Assembly: GCA_034211275.1 (NCBI GenBank)
Contig: JAXHTF010000038.1
Span: 1 to 41,977 of the forward strand
From: Acidobacteriota bacterium
GTDB lineage: Bacteria; Acidobacteriota; Thermoanaerobaculia; Multivoradales; JAHZIX01
Direction: 5' to 3'
Length of the DNA stretch: 41,977 nt
Part shown: piece by piece, positions 1-8,222 of the stretch
Layout of the letters: every line of letters starts with the position of its first letter
Position numbering within the stretch: position 1 is the first letter of the stretch
Notes under the pieces: model-generated
The model's input: only the letters and a program-made list of their open reading frames with translations
Told to the model about the DNA's origin: nothing
Database searches by the model: none
Program-made: the position numbers and the translations under genes

Positions 1-2093
1 GCCAGCTGCCGGTTGGCCGCTCCCAGCTCCTCCTTGCGCTCCAGGACCTCGGCGGTGCGCCGGCTGATGATCTCCTCCAGCCGCCGGTTGCGGTCCTGGA
101 GTCGCCGAAAGCGCAGCTGGTAAACGCCGGCGCCGAAGCCGAGCACGAGCATCGCCACCGCGCCGTAGAAGGGGACGGTGCGGTAGAACGGCGGCTCGAT
201 GCGGAAGCTGAAGACCGCCGGGCGCGGGTTCCAAAGGCCGTCGTTGTTGGCGGCGGTGATCTCCAGTCGGTACTGGCCCGGCGGCAGATTGGTGTAGCGG
301 ATCAACCGGCGGCTGTCGGGGACGCTCCATTCTTCCTCGAAGGGTGCCAGGCGATGGCGGAAGCGCACCTGCCGGGCGTCGACCAAGGAGAGGGCGGTAT
401 AGCGGAACTCGACGCTGCGGGTGGTCGGGGGCAGCACCGGGGAGGTCAGAGGATCGATGCTCTCGAAGTCCACCACCACCCGCTCGATGATCACCGGCGC
501 CGGTAGCGGGTTGGTGACCAGGCTGTCGGGGCGCACCTCCAACAGCCCGTCGATGGTGGAGAACCACAGCTCGCCTCCGTCGCCCCGCCACCCCGACGGC
601 TGGCTGAATCCGTTGCATTCGTGGGCCCGGCTGCCGGCCAGGGGCTCCGGCGTCAGCTCCTCGACACGGCCTGCCAGCAATTGGCTGACCTGACTCTTGC
701 GCAAGCTGAAGACGCCGCGGTTGGAGCATGCCCAGAGGTTGCCCTGGCGATCCTCCAAGAGCTGGTAGAGCACGTCGTTGAACAGGTTCTCCATGCTCGT
801 GACGCTGCGAAAGACTTCGCCCTCGAGGAGGCTCAAACCGCTGTCGGTACCCACCCACAGCTGGCCCTCGTCGTCCTCCAGCAGGGATAGGACGGTGTTG
901 CTGGCCAGTCCATCGGCGGTGGAGAAGGTGCGGGGAAGGTACTCTCCGGCTACCCTCTGCAGTCGGGTCAGCCCGTCGTCGGTGCCCACCCACAGGCTGC
1001 CCTCGCGGTCCTCCAGAAGGGCTCGGACGATGCCGTTGTGGATCCCGTGATGGGGCGGAGCCAGGATCTCCACCACCACGCCGGAGCGCAGGTGGGCGAC
1101 GCCGCCTCCGAGGGTGCCGATCCACAGGTCGCCGTCGTGATCGACGATCTGGGCGGTGATGATGTCGCTGGGCAGCCCCTCGGTGGTGGTGAGGACGGTG
1201 AGGTCGCCGCGCTCCAGACTGGGCTCCTCCGAGCTCGGCCCCTCCGGACTGGCCTCCTCCAGGTAGGCTGCATCCAGACGCGCCAGGCCGCCGCCGGCGG
1301 TACCGATCCATAGCTCGCCGCCGCGCCCTTGGGACAGGGAGAGAATGACGTTGTTGGGCAGGCTGTCGGGGCTGCCCACGCGGCTGATGCGGCCGTTCTC
1401 CAGCCGGTGCAGGCCGCCACCGTCGGTGCCGATCCAGAGGCTTCCGCGGCGGTCTTCGAAGACCGTGCGGACGGCACCGGAGGCCAGTCCCTCGCGTTGG
1501 GAGTAGAGGATGAACTTGCCGTTGCGCAGCCGGCTCAGGGAGCCGTCGGCAGTGCCCACCCAGAGATTGCCCTCGCGGTCCTCCAGCAGGCTGGTGACGT
1601 GGTCGTCGGGGAGGCCGGATCTCGAGTCCAGAGCGCTGCGCCCGGACTGGTTGATGCGCAACAGGCCTTGGGTGCGGGTGGCGACCCAGCGGTTGCCGTT
1701 GCCGTCCACCAGGGATGTAACGGCGTCCTCGACGCCTTCGATCTCTGGCGTCTCTGGGGCGTTCGGGGAGCCGGTGGGCGACGGGGCTTGATTCCGGCGG
1801 GATGGGTTCCGGCGGGATGGGACTCCCACCAGGTTGGTGAAGTGGACGCCGTCAAAGCGCAGGCTTCGGTGTTGGGTGGTCAGGCGCAGGTAACTGTCTG
1901 GGGTCTGGGAGAGCTCCAAGATGGCCTGCCCCGGCAGACCGTCCTCCACGCCCCAGGTGTCCAGCTGGTATTGGGTCACCTCCCGGTGGGGGTCGAGGGC
2001 CTGGGCGCCGGAAGCGGCGAGCAGCAGGATCGCTCCGCACAAAATACCCCTGCATAGTCGAGGGGGCGGGAAAGCGTTGGGAGGAGGCTGCAA
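1..2093 (-). CDS. Two-component regulator propeller / Y_Y_Y-domain membrane sensor, C-terminus cut by window edge
   Basis: Exported sensor whose output domain lies beyond the left edge. Reading from a TTG at 2093 (AGGAG six bases upstream) gives a signal peptide (about residues 14-31, ending in Ala-rich residues). About nine reg_prop blades follow, with the recurring LWxGT pattern (for example LWVGT, LWIGT, LWFST). Next come a Y_Y_Y-like beta domain (roughly 540-635), one membrane segment (about 641-659) and the start of a coiled coil rich in Arg/Glu. In this family the propeller senses a periplasmic ligand, often oligosaccharide-derived, and the cytoplasmic end is a histidine kinase, GGDEF or HTH domain; which one is not visible. 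The first blade is degenerate and is followed by a low-complexity insert with a 15-bp tandem duplication. A second in-frame TTG at 2042 is possible but would leave a signal peptide without basic residues. The family call is firm; the start is moderate. Confidence 0.85.
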   Translation of the reverse strand, partial: MQPPPNAFPPPRLCRGILCGAILLLAASGAQALDPHREVTQYQLDTWGVEDGLPGQAILELSQTPDSYLRLTTQHRSLRFDGVHFTNLVGVPSRRNPSRRNQAPSPTGSPNAPETPEIEGVEDAVTSLVDGNGNRWVATRTQGLLRINQSGRSALDSRSGLPDDHVTSLLEDREGNLWVGTADGSLSRLRNGKFILYSQREGLASGAVRTVFEDRRGSLWIGTDGGGLHRLENGRISRVGSPDSLPNNVILSLSQGRGGELWIGTAGGGLARLDAAYLEEASPEGPSSEEPSLERGDLTVLTTTEGLPSDIITAQIVDHDGDLWIGTLGGGVAHLRSGVVVEILAPPHHGIHNGIVRALLEDREGSLWVGTDDGLTRLQRVAGEYLPRTFSTADGLASNTVLSLLEDDEGQLWVGTDSGLSLLEGEVFRSVTSMENLFNDVLYQLLEDRQGNLWACSNRGVFSLRKSQVSQLLAGRVEELTPEPLAGSRAHECNGFSQPSGWRGDGGELWFSTIDGLLEVRPDSLVTNPLPAPVIIERVVVDFESIDPLTSPVLPPTTRSVEFRYTALSLVDARQVRFRHRLAPFEEEWSVPDSRRLIRYTNLPPGQYRLEITAANNDGLWNPRPAVFSFRIEPPFYRTVPFYGAVAMLVLGFGAGVYQLRFRRLQDRNRRLEEIISRRTAEVLERKEELGAANRQL
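1792..1821. repeat. 15-bp perfect tandem duplication inside the propeller gene
   Basis: The unit TTCCGGCGGGATGGG occurs twice back to back (1792-1806, 1807-1821). In the coding strand it gives a repeated Pro-Ser-Arg-Arg-Asn, between the first and second propeller blades. Being a multiple of three it keeps the frame. Confidence 0.9.
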
Positions 2094-2443
2094 ACCAAGC
2101 TCCTGAATCTTCCCGGCGATGCGGGCACGCAGCGTTCGGCTGGAGGCCTGGGTTGGCTTGGGAATCCAACTGCACTCGGTGGAGAGCGAGGAATTGAGGA
2201 CTGTCAGGGGCATTGCCAGGGTGCGCAGAGATTACTCGACTCCGCCGAGGGAGGCAAGGGATGGGGCAGCGGCTGCCAACCCCCTGAAGCGGCGGGATCG
2301 AGGCCCGCTGCTGGGTTCCTGGGGTGAAGGGAGAAGAAGGTGGGGGCTGAGGTGTCGGCCTGGGCTCGGATCCCAGCCGTGGAGCCCGGTCGGATGAGGG
2401 GACCCGGGCCGGCGCTGCGACCCGGGTCCTCGGAGGCGGGGGC
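2094..2443. other. Intergenic gap between lon and the propeller gene
   Basis: About 350 bases with no convincing gene. An open frame on the plus strand (2119-2397) has no ribosome-binding site, reads as Arg/Gly-rich sequence with no domain, and was not accepted. The part nearest lon holds a GC-rich hairpin (2400-2429). The part nearest the propeller gene should contain that gene's promoter, but no clear -35/-10 pair is seen. Confidence 0.6.
2400..2429 (-). terminator. GC-rich hairpin downstream of lon
   Basis: GGACCCGGG and CCCGGGTCC form a perfect 9-bp stem around a 12-base loop, 15 bases past the lon stop codon. There is no good U-run on the exit side, so it is a weak intrinsic terminator or an RNA-stabilising hairpin. 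Confidence 0.4.
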
Positions 2444-4987
2444 TCAGTGAGGGATGGCGGGGGAGAGGGGGACGACATCTTCGGGACGGTCGTCACCGAA
2501 GAGCAGTCGGCCCTCGCGGAACGAGGCATCCCGCAGGGTCAGAGCCAGGACCTCGCCGAGTTCCTCCACCAGCTCCACCCGGATGCTGTTGCGCACGTCT
2601 TCGGGCAGATCCTCCAGATCCGCGGAGTTTTCCTTCGGCAGCACGAAGTGGCTGATGCCGGCTCGCACGCCGCCGAGGATCTTCTCCTTGACCCCGCCGA
2701 TGGGCAGCACCCGGCCGGTGAGGGTGATCTCACCGGTCATGGCGATGTCGTGGCGGGCCGGTCGGGAGGAGAGGGCCGAGACCAACGCCGTGGCCAGGGT
2801 GACCCCCGCCGACGGTCCATCCTTGGGAATGGCACCGGCGGGAACGTGGACGTGGACATCGACGTCGAAGAGGTTCTCGCGGTCGATGCGCAGCCCCGCC
2901 GAGTGGGCGCGGGCGTAGGTCCAGGCCGCGCGGGCGCTCTCCTTCATCACGTCCCCCAGCTGGCCGGTGAGCACCAGCTCGCCCTTGCCGGGCATGGAGG
3001 AAGCTTCCACGAACATGATGTCGCCGCCGGTGGGGGTGTAGTACATCCCCGTGGCGACGCCCACCTGATCCTCGGCGGCGGCGCGCTCCGGATGAATCTT
3101 GGGCCGGCCGAGCCAAGTGGAGACCTTCTGCGGCTCCAGGGTCAGGCTCTGGACCTCCTCCTCCGCCACCTTGCGCGCCACCTTGCGGCAGAGCTTGCCC
3201 AGGGCGCGCTCCAGCTGGCGCACGCCGGCCTCTCGGGTGTAGCTGGTGATCACCTCGTTGAGGGCATCGTCGGGCACGGCGAGGCGCTGCTCGTCGAGGC
3301 CGTTCTCTTCCAGCTGCCGCGGCAGCAAGTACTGGCGGGCGATGCCCACCTTCTCGCGCACCGTGTAGCCGTCGAACTCCACCACCTCCATGCGGTCCAG
3401 CAGCGGGGCGGGGATGTTCTGGATGAAGTTGGCGGTGGCGATGAACATCACCTCGCTGAGGTCGAAGGGCACGCCCAGATAGTGGTCCGTGAAGGAGTCG
3501 TTCTGGGCCGGATCCAGCACCTCCAGTAGCGCCGCCGCCGGATCGCCCTGGAAGGAGGCGCCCAGCTTGTCCACCTCGTCGAGGAGGAAGACCGGGTTCT
3601 TGGTTCCGGCTTGCTTCATGCCCTGGAGGATGCGGCCGGGCATGGCGGCGACGTAGGTGCGGCGGTGGCCGCGGATATCCGCCTCATCCCGAGCGCCGCC
3701 CAGGGAGATGCGCACGTATTGGCGCCCCATGGCGCGGGCGATGGACTTGGCCACCGAGGTCTTGCCGACGCCGGGGGGCCCGACGAAGAGCAGGATGGGG
3801 CTGCGGGAGCTCTTCTTCTGCTCGCTTTTGTCCCCGTCGTTGGCAGCTCCTTCCCGAGGCTTCTCCCGGTCTTCGTCGCTGGCAGCCTCGGCCTTGGTGG
3901 CCTCGGCGCTGGTGGTCTCGGCAGCCTCCGCATCCTTCGCCGGGGCTTGCTCTTCGGCCTGATGCCGCAGCTGGCGGACCGCCAGGAATTCCAGCACCCG
4001 ATCCTTGACGTCGTCCAGGCCGTAGTGATCCTCGGCCAGGATCTCGGCGGCCCGGTGCAGGCTCAGCTGATCCGCGTCGCGGTGGCTCCAGGGCAGCTCG
4101 GCGATGGTCTCCAGATAGGTTCGCACCACCTGGCTCTCCATGGACTCGCGGCCCAGGCGGCTCAGGCGGCTGAGCTCCCGATCCACCTCTTTGCGCACGT
4201 CCTCCGGCAGCTCCAGGCTATCCAGCCGCTGGCGCAGCTCGTCGTGGTCGCTGTCGTCGTCGGATTCGCCCAGCTCGCGCTGGATGGCCTTCATCTGCTC
4301 GCGCAGGAACATCTCCCGCTGGCGGTCGCCGAGCTCCTCGCGCACCTGGGATTTGATCGACTCCTGAGCGTCGAGGACGGTGACCTGGCGTTCCACGTGC
4401 ACCAGCACCCGGCGCAGGCGCTCTTCCACCGGCAGGGTTTCCAGCAACTCCTGGCTCTCCTCGGCGGAGATCTGCAGATAGCCCGCCACCAAGTCCGCCA
4501 GCGGGCCCGGCTCCTGGACGCCGGAGAGCACTTGCTCCACCGCCTCCCGGGGCAGACCGCTCTTCTGGCCGAGCTCGCCGGAGCGGTCCCGGACTTCGCG
4601 GAAGAGAGCCACGAATCCCGGATCCTCGGCGGACGGCGGCATCATGTCCTCGACCTGACGCACCGAAGCCTGGAGGAAATCATCTTCCTCCTTGACCCGG
4701 ACGGCGAGGCCGCGGTGCAGGCCGTGGAGCAAGAGCTGAACTCCGGAGACGCCGCGCTGCACCTTCTCGATGCGGGCGACGGTGCCCATGGTGTAGACGT
4801 CCTCGGCAGCGACCTCGTCGGTATTCCGCCGCTGACAGACGCCGAAGATCAACTTCTCGGGAGTGTTGAGGGCATGCTCGATGGCCCGCATGCTGGCTGG
4901 CCGTCCTACTTGGATCGGCGATGCCACGCCCGGAAAGAGCACGGCCTGGCGCAGGGGAAGGACCGGCAGGGTCGAGAGTTCAGACAT
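2444..4987 (-). CDS. lon: ATP-dependent protease Lon (LonA type)
   Basis: Cytoplasmic AAA+ serine protease that degrades damaged and regulatory proteins. All LonA parts are present in order: the N-terminal LAN domain (about 1-200), a helical coiled-coil region (200-345), the AAA+ module with Walker A GPPGVGKT (403-410) and Walker B FLLDEVDK (467-474), and the C-terminal protease domain. The catalytic serine sits in KDGPSAG (Ser726) and the lysine in GGVKEK (Lys769), 43 residues apart as in E. coli Lon. The 847-residue length is somewhat long because an Ala/Glu/Lys-rich, probably disordered insert (about 343-394) precedes Walker A. The ATG at 4987 follows a GAGG ribosome site. The gene stands alone behind a 640-bp leader region. 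Identification is certain; the role of the insert is unknown. Confidence 0.97.
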   Translation of the reverse strand: MSELSTLPVLPLRQAVLFPGVASPIQVGRPASMRAIEHALNTPEKLIFGVCQRRNTDEVAAEDVYTMGTVARIEKVQRGVSGVQLLLHGLHRGLAVRVKEEDDFLQASVRQVEDMMPPSAEDPGFVALFREVRDRSGELGQKSGLPREAVEQVLSGVQEPGPLADLVAGYLQISAEESQELLETLPVEERLRRVLVHVERQVTVLDAQESIKSQVREELGDRQREMFLREQMKAIQRELGESDDDSDHDELRQRLDSLELPEDVRKEVDRELSRLSRLGRESMESQVVRTYLETIAELPWSHRDADQLSLHRAAEILAEDHYGLDDVKDRVLEFLAVRQLRHQAEEQAPAKDAEAAETTSAEATKAEAASDEDREKPREGAANDGDKSEQKKSSRSPILLFVGPPGVGKTSVAKSIARAMGRQYVRISLGGARDEADIRGHRRTYVAAMPGRILQGMKQAGTKNPVFLLDEVDKLGASFQGDPAAALLEVLDPAQNDSFTDHYLGVPFDLSEVMFIATANFIQNIPAPLLDRMEVVEFDGYTVREKVGIARQYLLPRQLEENGLDEQRLAVPDDALNEVITSYTREAGVRQLERALGKLCRKVARKVAEEEVQSLTLEPQKVSTWLGRPKIHPERAAAEDQVGVATGMYYTPTGGDIMFVEASSMPGKGELVLTGQLGDVMKESARAAWTYARAHSAGLRIDRENLFDVDVHVHVPAGAIPKDGPSAGVTLATALVSALSSRPARHDIAMTGEITLTGRVLPIGGVKEKILGGVRAGISHFVLPKENSADLEDLPEDVRNSIRVELVEELGEVLALTLRDASFREGRLLFGDDRPEDVVPLSPAIPH

Positions 4988-5010
4988 TCAATTTCCTCGC
5001 TTTTCTTGGT

Positions 5011-5033
5011 TTCGGCTCGCTCATGCGAGCGAA
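5011..5033 (-). promoter_or_regulatory. Hairpin in the lon 5' leader
   Basis: GCTCGC (5015-5020) and GCGAGC (5025-5030) pair around a 4-base loop. TTC and GAA outside them extend the stem past one bulged base. It ends 24 bases before the lon start codon, so it would lie in the mRNA leader and could affect translation or mRNA stability. No regulator is implied by the sequence itself. Confidence 0.35.
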
Positions 5034-5113
5034 GACGGGCACGAATCTGAGTCGTCACGTCTCAAATCTACCAACATGAGGGCGCGCCCACCTATTCCCG
5101 GATTCGGAAATCG

Positions 5114-5178
5114 CCGGTTAGCGAGCGAGCAAGTCAATATCCTACAATGACTTGTGGGGATATGAGTCTCCGGTTAGC
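5114..5178. promoter_or_regulatory. Operator-like array: direct repeats flanking an inverted repeat
   Basis: CCGGTTAGC occurs at 5114-5122 and 5170-5178. Between them CAAGTCA (5130-5136) and TGACTTG (5148-5154) form a perfect inverted repeat with an 11-base spacer. The array is 130-190 bases upstream of lon and about 450 bases upstream of the carrier-protein gene. The symmetry suggests a binding site for a dimeric regulator; that is inference. Confidence 0.4.
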
Positions 5179-5630
5179 AAGGTGGAGGAGGTGGCTGGGG
5201 GTTCTGATGGCAGCTCGGCTCTTCGAGGCGGGTCCCATCTCCAAGGTCCCGACTCGGGGGCGGATTTCGATCGCTGCTTTCCTTCCAGCGCGGATCGAGA
5301 TAAGATTCCTCGTCCCGTTCCGGGGCCTTTCCGGCAGATATAAAGGGTGAAGCCGCCGTTGGCTACGGCGATGACCGTCAGCCACCGCGAAATATTCGCC
5401 AGCATGAAAGACTCCAAAGCCCAGAACGTCGAGATCCCCGGACCGATGGCGTCCATGCCCCACAGGGCTCGGACCGCTTTTGTGGATTCCTGCGGCTCTT
5501 CGGGAGGGCGGCGTCCTCGCTTCGATCTCCAAGCCCCCTCTCCCGGTTTGCCAGCTTTTGATGTGCCAATCCTTGGCATGCTTTTCATCCTCTGTTTTGT
5601 CATCGCTTGTTAGGTAGGGAGGTCTCGTTC

Positions 5631-6317
5631 GTGCACGACTCTGAGCTTGGGCAAAGGATCCAAGGGCTTTCGGACACCAAGAAGCAACTCTTGGTCCGGA
5701 CTCTCGAAGAAAACGACCTGGACGCCTCGTGGCTTTTCCAGGAATTGCCGGTGCCGCCGCGCAATCCTCAGGAGGCCCTGCTGGCGGAAATCTGGGAAGA
5801 GGTGCTGAGTCAAGGCGACGTCGGTGTCGAGGACAACTTCTTCGACCTCGGCGGCGATTCCATCCTCAGCGTCCGCATCGTCGCCAAGGCGCGGGAGCGA
5901 GGCCTGGTGTTCAGCTCCCGCCAGCTCTTCGAATACCCCACCATCGCCAGCCTGGTGGAAGTTGCCGAAGTAGCCGACTCCCCGCACCAGTCCCCGAGCT
6001 CCACCCCATCCCAGCCGTCCCCAACCCAGCAGCTCCCAACCCAACAGCTAGAAGCCCGCCAAGATCCGCACCAGTCCGCGACGCCAGCGACGGTCTGCGA
6101 GGCATCCGAGGCCGCCGCTGCAGACTCCGACCTCAGCCCCGAGGCCTTCCCCGAGGCCGATCTGTCGGAGGAAGAGTTGGGACGGGTCCTGGATCTCCTC
6201 GCCCAGCGCCAAGCCGACTCCGATGGCCGGATGCGCTTTGCGGCCGACGATTCTTCGTCCGTGGAGCCGGCGGGGGAGCTGCCGCGGCTGCTGGCCTTGC
6301 GCTCGGCTCGTTTCTAG
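5631..6317 (+). CDS. Free-standing peptidyl/acyl carrier protein with long C-terminal tail
   Basis: A 228-residue protein with one phosphopantetheine-binding domain (about 45-115) of NRPS type. The motif DNFFDLGGDS places the 4'-phosphopantetheine serine at Ser77. The preceding segment (RNPQEALLAEIWEEVL) resembles the junction that follows adenylation domains, but no A, C or TE domain is attached. An N-terminal LSDTKKQLL stretch resembles module-start sequence. The tail (about 116-180) is Ser/Pro/Gln/Ala-rich and ends in an acidic helix (LSEEELGRVLDLL) that could be a docking element. The GTG at 5631 is preferred because GGGAGG lies eight bases upstream; a TTG at 5607 lacks a ribosome site. 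It heads a unit with a carbamoyltransferase and an SGNH protein. Its cargo is unknown, and no loading enzyme or phosphopantetheinyl transferase is in the window. Confidence 0.88.
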   Translation: MHDSELGQRIQGLSDTKKQLLVRTLEENDLDASWLFQELPVPPRNPQEALLAEIWEEVLSQGDVGVEDNFFDLGGDSILSVRIVAKARERGLVFSSRQLFEYPTIASLVEVAEVADSPHQSPSSTPSQPSPTQQLPTQQLEARQDPHQSATPATVCEASEAAAADSDLSPEAFPEADLSEEELGRVLDLLAQRQADSDGRMRFAADDSSSVEPAGELPRLLALRSARF

Positions 6318-6392
6318 CCGCCGGGTCGGCGCGCACGAGTCTTCGGGGTTGCGCATCGTGATCGCGGAGCTCGGTCCCGACCCTCCAAGACG

Positions 6393-8222
6393 ATGAATAT
6401 CGTCGGCATTTCCGCCTTCTACCATCAAAGCGCCTGTTGCCTGTTGCAGGACGGCCGGCTCGTGGCCGCCGTGGAAGAGGAGCGCTTCAGCCGGGTCAAG
6501 CACGATCGCCGGTTGCCGGTGCACGCTTTTCGCTATTGCCTCGAGGCCGGCGGGTTGGACATCACCGATGTCGATGCCGTGGCCTACTACGAGCGGCCGG
6601 TGGCCAAGCTGGGACGGCAGCTGTGGTCCGGCACGCCTCTGGAGGCCGCCGGTCAGGGAGCCTGGCTCGATCCCCACGGCGCAGAGCGGTCCATTCGCCG
6701 ACGGTTGGGGTTCGAAGGGCCGCTGCTGACCTTTCCCCATCACGCTTCCCACGCCGCCAGCGCCTACTATTTTTCCGGCTTCGAGGAGGCGGCGATCCTC
6801 ACCGTCGACGGGGTGGGGGAGTGGGCTACCACCACCTACGGCCGCGGCCGGCAGGGGGAGCTGGAGGTCTTGGAGCAGGTGTGTTTCCCCCATTCCATGG
6901 GCCTGCTCTACTCCGCCGTCACGGCCTTTCTGGGCTTCCGGGTCAACGACGGCGAGCTCAAGGTCATGGGATTGGCACCCTACGGCACGGATCGCCTGGC
7001 GGAGCGGCTGGCCCAAGTGGTGCTCACCGCCGACGACCACCGCTTCGCCCTCGACCTGCAATATTTCGACTTTCTCGGCGGTGGCCCGATGTTCTCGCCG
7101 CGGCTGGCGGAGCTCCTGGGAGGGCCTCCGCGCCGCCCCGGGGAGCCCATGGAAGACTTCCATCGGGACGTGGCCCGAGCGGTGCAGATCGTCCTCCAGG
7201 AGCTGCTGCTGCAAAAGGTGGAAGTCCTCCATGATCGGGTCGGCGGGGAGAATCTTTGTCTCGCTGGCGGCGTCGCCTACAACTGTGTAGCCAACGGCGC
7301 GATCCGGCGCCAGGGTCCTTTCCGCCGACTCTTCGTGCCGCCGGCGGCGGGGGACTCGGGGGCGGCGCTGGGGGCTGCGATGCTCGCTCACCGCCACTTG
7401 GAGGGGCAGCTGGGGGGAGAGCCACCGCCGGTGCAACGCTTGCTCCACGCTCATTGGGGGCCTGCCTATTCCTCCGACTGCATCGGCGAGCTGTTGGCGG
7501 CCACCGGCCTGGAGTTCGAGGACTATCGCCAGAGTCCGGGTTCTCGAGGGCCGGGTCTTCAAGGAGAGAGCGAGCTGCTTCAGCGGGTGGCGGAGGCGCT
7601 GGAAGAATATCGGGTGGTGGGCTGGTTTCACGGTGCCTTGGAGTTCGGTCCCCGAGCCCTTGGGGGGCGGAGCATCCTCGCCAACCCTCTGGATCCCCAG
7701 GTGCGGGACCGCCTCAACCGGTCCATCAAGCGGCGGGAAGCCTTCCGGCCCTTCGCTCCCGCCGTCCTGGCGGAGAAGCTTGGAGAGCATTTCGAGCTGC
7801 CGGAACCGGCAGTGGAGGAGCTGGCTCCCTTCATGCTCGAGACCTGCTCGGTGACCTCGAAGCTCGATCTGCCGGGCATCACCCACGTTGACGGCTCCGC
7901 CCGGCCGCAGGCGGTCTTTCATCGGCAGACGCCGCGCTTCGCCGAGCTGCTGCGGGTCTTCGAGCGTCGCACTGGCTGCCCGCTGCTGGTCAACACCTCG
8001 TTCAACGTTCGCGGCGAGCCCATCGTCTGTTCGCCGGTGGACGCTCTCTTCTGTTTCGCCGACGCCGGCCTCGACCTGCTGGTGCTGGAGGATTTCGTCC
8101 TCGACGCCCGGCGCCTGCCGGCGGGCTGGCGGGAGCTGCTGGAACCCTGGCGCCAGCGCCGCCGCAGCGCCTTTGCCGGCGGTCGTGGGGATGGTGCCGG
8201 CCCTCTCTACACCTTTGTTTGA
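6393..8222 (+). CDS. O-carbamoyltransferase, NodU/CmcH/TobZ family
   Basis: Transfers a carbamoyl group from carbamoyl phosphate, through carbamoyl-adenylate, to a hydroxyl of a metabolite or sugar in the cytoplasm. At 609 residues it has the family's usual length. The N-terminal Kae1/ASKHA-like domain opens with MNIVGISAFYHQSA and EEERFSRVKHD. It carries the metal-binding PHHASH motif (His116, His117, His120), a VDGVGEW phosphate loop (138-144) and AGGVAYN (291-297). The C-terminal domain has FGPRALGGRSI (418-428), HVDGSARPQ (498-506) and NTSFNVRGEP (534-543). It starts 75 bases after the carrier-protein gene and its stop overlaps a possible start of the SGNH gene, so the three are probably co-transcribed. 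Known relatives decorate antibiotics, Nod factors and polysaccharides. The acceptor here cannot be read from sequence. Confidence 0.95.
   Translation: MNIVGISAFYHQSACCLLQDGRLVAAVEEERFSRVKHDRRLPVHAFRYCLEAGGLDITDVDAVAYYERPVAKLGRQLWSGTPLEAAGQGAWLDPHGAERSIRRRLGFEGPLLTFPHHASHAASAYYFSGFEEAAILTVDGVGEWATTTYGRGRQGELEVLEQVCFPHSMGLLYSAVTAFLGFRVNDGELKVMGLAPYGTDRLAERLAQVVLTADDHRFALDLQYFDFLGGGPMFSPRLAELLGGPPRRPGEPMEDFHRDVARAVQIVLQELLLQKVEVLHDRVGGENLCLAGGVAYNCVANGAIRRQGPFRRLFVPPAAGDSGAALGAAMLAHRHLEGQLGGEPPPVQRLLHAHWGPAYSSDCIGELLAATGLEFEDYRQSPGSRGPGLQGESELLQRVAEALEEYRVVGWFHGALEFGPRALGGRSILANPLDPQVRDRLNRSIKRREAFRPFAPAVLAEKLGEHFELPEPAVEELAPFMLETCSVTSKLDLPGITHVDGSARPQAVFHRQTPRFAELLRVFERRTGCPLLVNTSFNVRGEPIVCSPVDALFCFADAGLDLLVLEDFVLDARRLPAGWRELLEPWRQRRRSAFAGGRGDGAGPLYTFV

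Larger units (their letters stand above)
4988..5630. other. Long divergent intergenic region between lon and the carrier-protein gene
   Basis: About 640 bases, less GC-rich than its surroundings, between lon (-) and the carrier-protein gene (+). It contains a 5'-leader hairpin close to lon, an inverted repeat and a repeated CCGGTTAGC motif (listed separately). A minus-strand open frame (5142-5603, possible internal ATG at 5456) contains a short hydrophobic stretch but has no ribosome site or recognisable domain. It could be a decayed gene and is not called as a CDS. Promoters for both flanking genes must lie here, but no strong -35/-10 pair is obvious. Confidence 0.6.

Noticed and set aside
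2119-2397. Plus-strand frame of 92 codons after lon
   Set aside because: Arg/Gly-rich without motifs, no ribosome site, and opposite to the flanking genes.
3611-5050. Very long plus-strand frame opposite lon, similar long antisense frames elsewhere
   Set aside because: High-GC codon bias of real genes keeps opposite frames open. The translations are His/Gln/Ala/Leu-rich without any domain.
5142-5603. Minus-strand frame in the lon upstream gap with a hydrophobic stretch
   Set aside because: No ribosome site at either ATG, no recognisable domain, and the rest of the frame is Arg/Pro/Ser-rich. It could be a gene remnant, so it is mentioned in the gap entry but not called.
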